In this document: positions 56,216 to 64,000 of the stretch, in pieces
Layout: each line of letters starts with the position of its first letter
Numbering within the stretch: the stretch's first letter is position 1
Source of the DNA: Anomaloglossus baeobatrachus
Lineage: Eukaryota; Chordata; Amphibia; Anura; Aromobatidae
DNA: 64,000 nt
Assembly (NCBI RefSeq): GCF_048569485.1
Contig: NC_134360.1
Coordinates: 199,251,692-199,315,691, forward strand
Reading direction: 5' to 3'
Translations under genes and position numbers: made by a program
Notes under the pieces: generated by a model
Databases searched by the model: none
Seen by the model: only the letters and a program-made list of their open reading frames with translations
Told to the model about the DNA's origin: nothing

Positions 56216-56816
56216 AGGGAACCTGTCACCAGTTTTTTTGCCCTATAGGCTGCGGCCACCACCACCAGGCTCTTATATACAGAATTCTATCATAAGAGCC
56301 TAGGACGCTGTGTAGAACATAAACACTTTATAATACTCACCTAAACCAGTCGCTGAGGTGGATGTGGCTCAGATGGTCATCTCCGTTCTCCGGTGCCGGC
56401 GCCGCCTCTTTTGGATATCTTCGACCTCTACTGAAGCCAGTGTGCATGACACGTTTACGTCATGCACACTCGCTGGTCCCGCGCATGCGCACTATAATAC
56501 TTTGATCTGTCCTGCTCAGGACCTGAATGCCGGCGGGTGCGTATGACGTCGGACGCGTCATGCACCGCGGCTTCAGAAGGATGACAGAGGCGGCGACAAA
56601 GATGGCCGAAAGAGGCGTCGCTGGCACCGGAGGACGAGACTGCCCATTTGACCAACATCCACCGCAGACACCGGTTTAGGTGAGTATTATAAAGTGTTTT
56701 TTTATGTTCTACACAGCAGTCTGGGCTCTGATATACAGCATGTTAGAATGCTGCATATAAGAGCCCACTGGTGGTGGCCGCAGCTTATAGGGCAAAAAGC
56801 TGGTGACAGGTTCCCT
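56216..56816. mobile_element. TTAA (T2-like) foldback MITE, 601 bp
   Basis: AGGGAACCTGTCACCAGTTT and the reversed right end AGGGAACCTGTCACCAGCTT; TTAA at both borders (56212-56215, 56817-56820). Inverted arms extend ~140 bp, through AAACACTTTATAATACTCACCTAAACC. The GC-rich centre contains GCGCATGCGC at 56481-56490, an NRF-1-like palindrome. Confidence 0.92.
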
Positions 56817-56885
56817 TTAATGATTCCGCATCATGGCATTATTGACATGCAGTATGCAACTGTTGGAATTTACATTTGATGTATA

Positions 56886-57387
56886 CAGTACTGTGCAAAA
56901 CGTTTAGGCAGGTGTGCAAAAAATGCAGCAAAGTAAAAAGACTTAAAAAAAAGTTAGTATATTTTTTTTTAACTTTACAATATACACAGTGAGTGATTAA
57001 AAGAAAAATCTAAATAAAATTAAATAAAAATTAATTGAGCCACTCTTTGCCCTTAGTACGGCACTGGTTCTTCTAGGTATTCTTGGATAAAGTCGGAGAT
57101 TTTGTTGGAATATAGTCAGGAGTTTGATTAACAAGTTATACTGAACAGGTGATAAACATCATCATTTTCTTATGTATATTATGTATATTATCACTCAATA
57201 ACTGAAACAGAAACACTTGTGTATAAGGTTTAAAACTGGGTGAGGTGCAGTAAAACTCCACTACTGTGGTGAGGTTGTGGAAGACAGTTTTATGTCTCAG
57301 GTCAGACTGAGTACAGCAACAAGACATAAGGTAGTTATAGTGCACTAGCAAGATAATTAGTCATAACAAATCAGGCTTAAGTTTAGA
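56886..57387. mobile_element. End region of a Tc1 transposon
   Basis: CAGTACTGTGCAAAACGTTTAGG starts it, after TA. Later text such as ACTGGGTGAGG and CAAGACATAAGGTAG fits the 5' region of the same Tc1 family. No transposase block is left. The 19699-19860 fragment is related. Confidence 0.65.
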
Positions 57388-57423
57388 TGGGGGAATAACA
57401 AAATCAAAAAGTCAAGGTACATT
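57388..57423. repeat. 36-bp direct repeat, left copy
   Basis: Begins TGGGGGAATAAC and ends GTCAAGGTACATT, directly against the LTR start. Identical to 58390-58425 except one base. Confidence 0.95.
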
Positions 57424-58389
57424 TGTGGAGACACGGGGGTCAGTGGGTGCTCTCGTCCGCTGGCCCGGCCGCCTTTAGAAAGACAGCATGGCCCAGGGCT
57501 CATCCTAACTGAACGCCCGACCTCCTTAACCATGGGCGGAACACTACTCAGACAACACAGGGTGAGGAAATCACAATATTAATACTTTATTGGATCCCCA
57601 AACAATTAACGGCACATAGCACATGACCAGCGAAACACACAAATGCATAAATGTAACAGGCAATAGTTTCTCACCCTTCCTCTGGCTCACCAGGGATTTA
57701 GAATGTCCATGCCTCAGAGCTTCCAGGGCTACTTACTCCAATCCAGCAGCACCCCGCTTTCGGCGGGCACCCACCAAGAATGGAATAATGCCAGATTTAG
57801 GAAGTTGGCTGAGGTCTGCAAAGTCTGTAGCCAGGTGACCAAATTGTCCCAACCTGGGTTTCTTCCTTAAGTAGTCTCTAGTATCACATCCGAATCCTTG
57901 CATTCAATGCTGAAGTCCATGTAGTGTTATAATCCAGGTTCAGCTATGGCTTGCCAATTGGATCCGCAGATCCTAGATTGGTAGCATGTAGCAAGAGTCT
58001 CCCGGGCAATGGACAGTCCTCCTTCTTATACCCCTGAGCTCTCCATTCAACCATTGGGGTCTTCATGATTGGTGAATAAGACTGGGCTCTTATTTGCTAG
58101 ATTTCAAGCCGTGTACAAAATATCCCAGTAATAATGGTCAATGGCAGAGAAGAGGGAGAGACAGCTACGTTAAATCGCATCCAGCAAACACATCATAATA
58201 CAATGGGTGTCTGGCCTTCAGTGGCCAAAACAATTACGTGAGTCAACAAAAACTTCAATACTAAACTCCCAAGAGTCTTGTAGAACAATGAGGGATTATC
58301 CCCCATCTAAAAACAAACTATCTTCATGTCTGGCTGAATTTTAAGAAATTTAACCCCTGCTAGGCATTGACAGAGTCCATGTCATCACA
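57424..58389 (-). repeat. LTR bounded by 36-bp direct repeats
   Basis: Minus-strand borders TGTGATGACATGG and CCCCGTGTCTCCACA, i.e. TG...CA. A polyadenylation-like CCAATAAAG lies on the minus strand near 57592. It splits Tc1-derived DNA. Family not assigned (gypsy or endogenous retrovirus type). No gene region is attached. Confidence 0.65.
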
Positions 58390-58425
58390 TGGGGGAATAA
58401 CAAAATCAAAATGTCAAGGTACATT
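58390..58425. repeat. 36-bp direct repeat, right copy
   Basis: Abuts the LTR end at 58389. See the left copy at 57388. Confidence 0.95.
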
Positions 58426-59438
58426 ATCATTACGAACTATCTTCAGAGTAAAGAACAAAAAATGCCATAAGTGATGATATGACCCCCACAAAGTTCTGAA
58501 CTCAACATCACCGAGTCTGGGATTGCACGAAAAGACAGAAGGATTTGCACAAGTCTACATCTACAGAAGATCTGTTCTCCAAGATGTTTTGAACAACTTC
58601 CCTCCAGGTTTATTAAAAAATGGAGTGCAAATGTACTGAGAAGATCTTTGCCAAAGAGTGCCTTGACAAACTTCAGTCCTTCTGGGAAAATGTTTTGTGG
58701 ACAGATGAAACAAAAATAAAGCATTTTGGCAATGCAAAGAAATAGTTTGTATACAGATGGCACAATGAAGCTTATGAGGAAAAGAACACCCTACCAACAG
58801 TTAAGCATGGTGGAGGATCCATAATCCTGTGAGATTACTTTGCTGCGTCTAGCACTGAAAACTTTGACCATATCACAGGAATCATGACATCAGAGAATTA
58901 TCAAGAGATTTTAGAGCGAAATGTCAGACTCAGTTTAAGAAAACTTGGTTTCAGTCAAAAATCATGGGTCCTCCAGAAAGACAATGACCCAAAGCACACA
59001 TCTAAAAGTACACAGGAATAGTTGAAAAAGCAAAAATGGACAGTTAAAATGCCCAGTAATGAGTCCTGACCTCATTCCCATTGAAAATCTTTGGGGTGAG
59101 CTGAAATCTACTATTGGGAAAAAGAACCGGAGACTATATCTCCTTCTTCAGGATAAAAAAACCCCCCACAGATGTACATGCATAGAAAAATAAAGATCAC
59201 TACTCCTCCTATCTCGTTTGGTCTATTGCTACATTAGCCAAGTGTTTAATCATCTCTTTATCTACATTTCTCATTATTACACACCACTAAATTTATGGAC
59301 AGATATTGTTTGATTTATTTGCCTGTGTGGATTGGATAGGTTGTTACTGGCATCTGGTAAGAAATCCATGTCAATAGCACCTTTAGAATTATTCACTTAG
59401 AAAATTGGTGACGTGTTCAATACTTATTTCACTAGCTG
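58426..59438 (+). mobile_element. Decayed Tc1 transposon, 3' part
   Basis: Holds transposase blocks and ends TTGGTGACGTGTTCAATACTT..ACTAGCTG before TA at 59439, a Tc1-type right end. Coding part and right end may belong to one element or to two overlapping ones. The left end is not seen. Confidence 0.65.
58600..59110 (+). pseudogene. Tc1-like transposase remnant
   Basis: In one frame: FWENVLWTDETKIKHFGNAK, then [32 protein letters not shown] and IPIENLWGELKSTI after a frame change. First and second catalytic aspartates and the glycine strip are seen. At least three stops and a frame change break it. Confidence 0.75.
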
Positions 59439-59440
59439 TA

Positions 59441-59688
59441 TGTAAGAAGTAATGCAGTATATTAAAAAATGTCATTTGTGCTGCATGTACAATTATGTTC
59501 ACATCTGGTTATTGGTTTCTATAACAATAGTGCCTATTTTTATTTCACAAAGTGATACAGAGGATCTATATGCAGTATGCTTAGAAATGGGTGCCCTAAT
59601 GTCCCGCTGTGCAAAGGCTAGTAAGATGCAGTACAACGTAATCCCCACTAGGTGGCAGTAGAGTAGTGAAGGTGAGATAAAGAAACAC
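59441..59688. other. No recognised feature
   Basis: Short spacer without motifs. Confidence 0.3.
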
Positions 59689-60169
59689 TGTAACGGAAAG
59701 GCAGCTGAAGTACAGCAGAGAAACTTCAGCAATGTTAACAGGCGAATCACCAGGGGGCAAAAGAGTAGTCAAACAGTCAGGGTCTAGCCAGGAGATTCGA
59801 GTCACTGCAAAGAGAGAATCAATATCAAAGTCAGAAAACAGAACCGAGTCAGAAGCCGGGAAATCAGGTATGCAGAGGGAAACACAAACAACAGACAGGA
59901 GAGGGAAGACAGGGATTGGGACAGGCCGACAAACGGGGGAGGGTCAAAGTCAGGACACAGTAGCAGGGAGGCGGAATAGATCAGGAACACTCACCAGAGC
60001 CAGTAAACACGCTGCAAGGCAGAAATATCACTGGCACTGAACTATAGGTAGAAAGGCAATATATAGCGTCATGGGATCCAGAAGGAGGGAAGGGAAGTTA
60101 ACCCCTGACATGACCATGCCAGAGCTGGGTGCAACCAGCAGCAAGGAAAAGCCGGCCTGAATCATGATA
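59689..60169 (-). repeat. LTR-like repeat, 481 bp
   Basis: On the minus strand TATCATGATTCAGGCCGGC to CCTTTCCGTTACA, near-canonical TG...CA ends. A TATA-like GCTATATATTGCC lies on the minus strand at 60055-60067. No target duplication seen. Confidence 0.5.
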
Positions 60170-61100
60170 CCTTACTTAGCATTACTCCTTTTAGAGAAAG
60201 GTAACCAGCTTTTTAAGATAAAAAACACACCATTTTGGGATACTCTGTTAGGAGATGTTTATATCATATCTGTCTATGTTTTCCCATTCATTTGCTAACA
60301 TGTTTCATATATTAAATATTAACCCAAAATAACAAATTCAGGTCAATAACGTAGTTTTTGAAAAACGTAGGGGTGGACACTAAAGATGAGAAAATTGATT
60401 TGATGAAAATTAAATTCATGTTGAATTTTTGGGAATTCTCTGGACTCATGAAATGAAAACAGTCTGCCTTAAATTTTATGCAAATTGCCAATATTTTACA
60501 CAATGCATAAGATTGCATCAGCTGTAAGAAGGCTCTTGTACCCTTTGGCAAAGTGAGACAGATTTATAATTTCTTGCAGTTCTCACATCACATTTTTTAG
60601 CACAGTTAATCAGGGGACTAGGGTAGCCAGTAGAAAAACAGAAGCAGGAAATGCAGCAGCAATTTTACGGTTATTCTGGATAGTTAGAAGTCATAGCTCA
60701 TAGGCTAGAAATAGGATGAGAGAGCTTTAATAAACTAAGGAAACTGTAAGGCTATGTCCATATATAACAGTTGCATTGCATTTTTTTTTGCCACAGTACA
60801 CTGTTTTGCCGGGATTTCCAGAAATCGAAGCAGAAACATTACGGTTCTATCAAAAACTCACAACATAGCTGCAATTTATGAACTCTGTTTTCCTGAAGGA
60901 TATACATTTTAATACATAGTCTGCCCTAAATTATACTGTTGCGCAAAGTTTTGCACAACTTTGCTGACTGTCATATCGGCATTGCAGAGTCATTGCACAT
61001 TGCAGAGTCTCAATCGTTCCAATGGTTTCTCTGGTGCCTGGGATTACACAGGCAGACTTGGCCATCAACCTGCTGTGTGCTGACTTATAGACAGCGAGAG
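60170..61100. other. No recognised feature
   Basis: AT-rich DNA. AAGGCTATGTCCATATATAACAG at 60750 may be the decayed end of a small MITE. Confidence 0.4.
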
Positions 61101-61103
61101 TAA

Positions 61104-61671
61104 AGGGTGCTTTACACGCAACGATATTGTTAATGAAATATCTTTGGGGTTACGTCGTTAGTGATGCACACCCGGCGTCATTAGCGATATCGTTGCATGT
61201 GACACCTAGGAGCGACGATCACCGATCGCAAAAACGTCAAAAATCGTTGCTTGTTGTCACGTCGTCCATTTTCATAAAATCGTTGGTTGATCATGTCACA
61301 GTTGGTTCGTCGTTCCTGCGGCACCACACATCGCTGTGTGTGACACCGCAGGAACGACGAACATCATCCTACCTGCATCAACCGGAAAGGAGGAAGGAAG
61401 GAGGTGGGCGGCATGTTCCAGCCACTCATCTCTGCCCCTCCTCTGCTATTGGGCGGCTGTTTAGTGATGCTGCTGTAACGTCACAGTGACACCGAACGCA
61501 CTTCACCTTGAAGGAGGGATTGTTCGGCGGTCACAGCGACATCGCTGAACAGGTATGTGCGTGTGACGCTGCCGTAGCAATATTGTTCGCTACGGTAGCG
61601 ATCACCACATGTTGCACGAACGACGGGGGCGGGTGATATTGCTAGCGATGTTGCTGCGTGTAAAGTGCCCT
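61104..61671 (+). mobile_element. GGGTGCTTTACACGC-family MITE
   Basis: Ends AGGGTGCTTTACACGCAACG and, reversed, AGGGCACTTTACACGCAGC. TAA left and TTA right, so the duplication is ambiguous by one base. Core GGAAGGAAGGAGGTGGGCGG and CTGCTATTGGGCGG in the orientation of 42445 and 48050. Confidence 0.85.
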
Positions 61672-61934
61672 TTAATCTTTGCTTATCTGCTTGCTCTTTT
61701 GGTCACATATTGTGAGGAGGCCTATCACATCTGCTCTCCTTATTTATGCTGCTTAAAACCTTCCACCCTTGCCAGCTATAGTTTATTTTATGTTGGTCTA
61801 TGAGTTGTGGTGTCCTAGATTCTCTGGTAAAAATTGTGCTCTTTGCTTGTTGCAGATGGGGAATTTTACCCCTGCTGTTTTGTAACGTCCTTCCTCCTCT
61901 TGTGTTTCCTCCTGAATCTCTTATTGTCTTTACC

Positions 61935-61984
<50 letters not shown>

Positions 61985-62024
61985 ACAAAGTTTAGTTTTT
62001 TCCATTGTCTGTCTATATCTGTGG
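61672..62024 (+). repeat. LTR-like repeat, left part
   Basis: CCTTATTTATGCTGC, GCCAGCTATAGTTTATTT and CACTCCTGTCC (after 62480) match 18696-19190 in order. A (GT)n run at 61936-61981 lies inside. It is split by the foldback at 62041-62480 and goes on to about 62700. Confidence 0.5.
61936..61981. repeat. (GT)n microsatellite
   Basis: About 23 GT units. Confidence 0.95.
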
Positions 62025-62040
62025 CTTTCATAACACTCCT

Positions 62041-62480
62041 AAAGTAGATGTAGAAACTTGGCACTCAGGATGAATGTGAATAGTGGTTTTAATTGTGAAC
62101 AACTTGTAGGACCAGCACAAGCACAGATGTTTCTGTCAAAAGAACTTCATCAGTATGTATGCAGAGGGTCCTCAGAAGTATGGTAGCGTAGCGAGCAAAG
62201 CGTAGATGAATTTGATGCGGTGTCCACCGCTGTTTATGTGACACCATGTCATACCCAGCTACGCCACTCACCATGCTACCATACTTTCTGAGGACCCTCT
62301 ACACGCACACTGATGAGAGTTATTTTGAACAAAACTTCTGTGCTTTTGCTGGTTCTACAAGTTATTCACAATAAAAACCACTGTTCACATTGATCTTGAG
62401 TGCCAAGTTTCTACATCTACTTTAGACGGTTTTGGACCCTACTTGTGCACCACCCCAGAAGTGCCGTGTGTATCAACTCA
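62041..62480. mobile_element. Foldback retroelement fragment with 16-bp duplication, Penelope-like candidate
   Basis: CTTTCATAACACTCCT stands on both sides (62025-62040, 62481-62496), a perfect 16-bp duplication that points to retroposition. Two ~148-bp arms (62041-62187, 62275-62423) are imperfect inverted copies, followed by a 57-bp single tail. Each arm holds CTGATGA and a GAAAC-like box (minus in the left arm, plus in the right) in hammerhead order. Inverted terminal units with hammerhead motifs are known in Penelope-like elements. No coding part remains. Confidence 0.5.
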
Positions 62481-62496
62481 CTTTCATAACACTCCT

Positions 62497-62705
62497 GTCC
62501 TGTCCCTCTTGTGAAGGGAGAGGGAGGTGGAAACAGATCAGGACTGGTCAGGAGCAGGGCCAGGAAGGAGACTCTGGCATCCTCACCATTAGGGGTGTCC
62601 CTGAGAATAGAGATAGCATATGGTCCCCCAGCTTGAGGGACAACTTAGGGGCTCCAGTTCCCTGCTATCCAAGAGTCATCGTTACACATACATTGGGACA
62701 CCCTG
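62497..62705 (+). repeat. LTR-like repeat, right part
   Basis: GTCCTGTCCCTCTTG and CACCATTAGGGGTGTCCC continue the text cut at 62040 and fit the order of 19000-19150. Confidence 0.45.
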
Positions 62706-63757
62706 TGATTACTCCTCGCAGTCACAGAACTATTTTTCCAGCACTTGCAGGGAGGTCATACCTAATGGGATTTCCCTTCAGCCAATTGCCCATAGAAAAT
62801 ACTGCCATAGATTTCTTTTTTTCTTGCTTTATTTCTTCTTTTCTATATTAGTACATTTCTTATCCTTTTTTCTTCTAATATTATTTATAATGGATTCCAA
62901 ACACTTGACGATACCATCTGTATTTTCCAAGGATATTATACATATATTAATATGAAATATTATCCTTTTGTTACACACAATCACACTCAGATTCTAGATT
63001 AGGTTTAAAATCTTCTTTAAAGAACAACACCGCTATTAAAGGGTTTTATATTGGCATTCATTGTTCTGCCGTTATGTCGGATATTACTCACATAGTGTAA
63101 AGCTGTGTCTGTAGCAGTGAAGACTCTGCATACAAACTACTCAGTTAATATTGATGAAATCTGCAATGCTGCTCTAGTACACAAAAATCTTCATGCATGG
63201 CGGCTCCTGTCTCCCTCTCTACAGGACCTCAGAACCTCTCATCCTTCTCCACAGCTGTCTTGGCACATGGGCTCAGATGCATCCTTTGCATCTTAGGTTT
63301 CACATCTTCTCTGGCAGCTTTATACCTTTAAGCTGCTTGTTAGCCTCAGTTCCTTTCTCTTGCAGGCTTTGTTACAGTCTTTGTACACAGGCTCCAGCCT
63401 GCTCGGTTGGAAGTCAGCCAGCAGTTTATTAAGAATCATAAAACCCCTGGCTGTGCGATGCCGGCTGGATCCTTTTCTATTGCCGTGCTTGTGACAGGAG
63501 CTACATTCCTATAGGCATCCCTCGAAGATGCAGCTGTAGGGTTCTAGTAGTGTCTTGCTCTTCTACAAAATCAAATATCTTTGTTAAAGAAGTTTCCCTT
63601 TTGAATTATTTAGGAAATCATAAAAAAATCAATGTTATCATTCAACAATGACATGTGTGTATTATTATAAATATATTGGTTGCAAATGGAGTATATACAA
63701 TATACTACCTGTGCCAGTATGGCCCACCTGTGTAACAAAATATCCATCAGTTTTTAT
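62706..63757. other. No recognised feature
   Basis: Mixed AT-rich DNA; short chance frames only. Confidence 0.4.
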
Positions 63758-64000
63758 TGTAGAGCCCGACCCCAGGGCGGCACCCCCCGCACACCTCCGG
63801 TCCCAGGCTGCGGTGGGAGCGCCGCTCTCCTCACTTGCTCACCGGTTCCATGCATCCTACTCCTGCTCCAGGGTCTGATGTGGCCTCTTCTAGCTTCCAA
63901 GCCACACGCAGGCCATCTGGGAGTGCCCATAGAGTGCACACACGGCTACGCCTCCTTTCTTAAAGAGCTGGAGTCCCATTACCCAGAATTGATCCCTGAG
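63758..64000 (+). repeat. Start of a gypsy-type LTR, cut by the window edge
   Basis: Begins TGTAGAGCCCGACCCC, is GC-rich and includes TTCTTAAAGAGCTGGAGTCC, which parallels TTCTTAAAGGGCCAGTGTCC of the LTR at 2867. The body lies beyond the window. Confidence 0.45.

Noticed and set aside
62041-62480. Active hammerhead ribozyme in the arms
   Set aside because: The two boxes are present, but the stem and the base at the cleavage site do not fit well in either arm, so only a motif is reported.

Overview
This window looks like a stretch of large, repeat-rich vertebrate nuclear DNA, most likely from a frog. That is inferred from Tc1 elements of the Sleeping Beauty type, many TTAA-flanked MITEs that fit the Xenopus T2 (TTAAAGGRR) end consensus, a Ty3/gypsy chromovirus and many CpG-rich PIF/Harbinger-type MITEs. 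I recognise no host protein-coding exon, tRNA, rRNA or bacterial feature. The only long undamaged reading frame that makes biological sense is a 340-residue Tc1 transposase at 14162-15184.

Layout. 1-3717: 3' half of a broken Ty3/gypsy element (RT, RNase H, integrase, chromodomain, 3' LTR). 3718-7290: an old tandem repeat split by a 2.3 kb Harbinger-like element (3826-6151, TAA duplication) that carries a higher-order minisatellite, then a hAT transposase relic. 7281-10800: a hAT-like repeat holding a TTAA foldback MITE (8183-10353), which holds a hAT element (8817-10292) with a perfect 8-bp duplication. 10801-12330: quiet AT-rich DNA. 12334-18179: a Tc1 cluster separated by (TA)n arrays: one internally deleted copy, one apparently intact copy, one decayed copy split by a single LTR. 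18180-26400: decayed repeats, a LTR of 1.4 kb with a 5-bp duplication, and several short related LTRs. 26403-30320: MITEs and hAT-like repeats. 30440-34570: a GTGT-rich satellite split by a composite insertion holding another LTR. 34967-41407: MITEs, a Tc1 fragment and a triple-nested hAT element. 42445-48670: nested TTAA MITEs, Harbinger-like MITEs and an LTR. 49390-51013: a nearly complete Tc1 with a damaged transposase. 51640-56816: tandem duplication, LTRs, a GATA array, a TTAA MITE. 56886-59438: Tc1 fossils split by an LTR bounded by 36-bp direct repeats. 59689-64000: LTRs, a Harbinger-like MITE, a Penelope-like foldback with a 16-bp duplication, and the edge of another LTR.

How the parts relate. 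Nesting gives relative age: the old repeats and Tc1 relics are the oldest layer, TTAA MITEs and LTRs lie inside them, and the Harbinger-like MITEs sit inside those. Several foldback elements keep an uninterrupted copy of the insertion site in their other arm, so target duplications can be read directly (TTA at 48047, ATTAGGCC at 8809). The items most worth following are the intact Tc1 element, the dispersed MITE family with a promoter-like core, the ZNF143-like array, the LTR with unusually long flanking repeats, and the hammerhead-like motifs.
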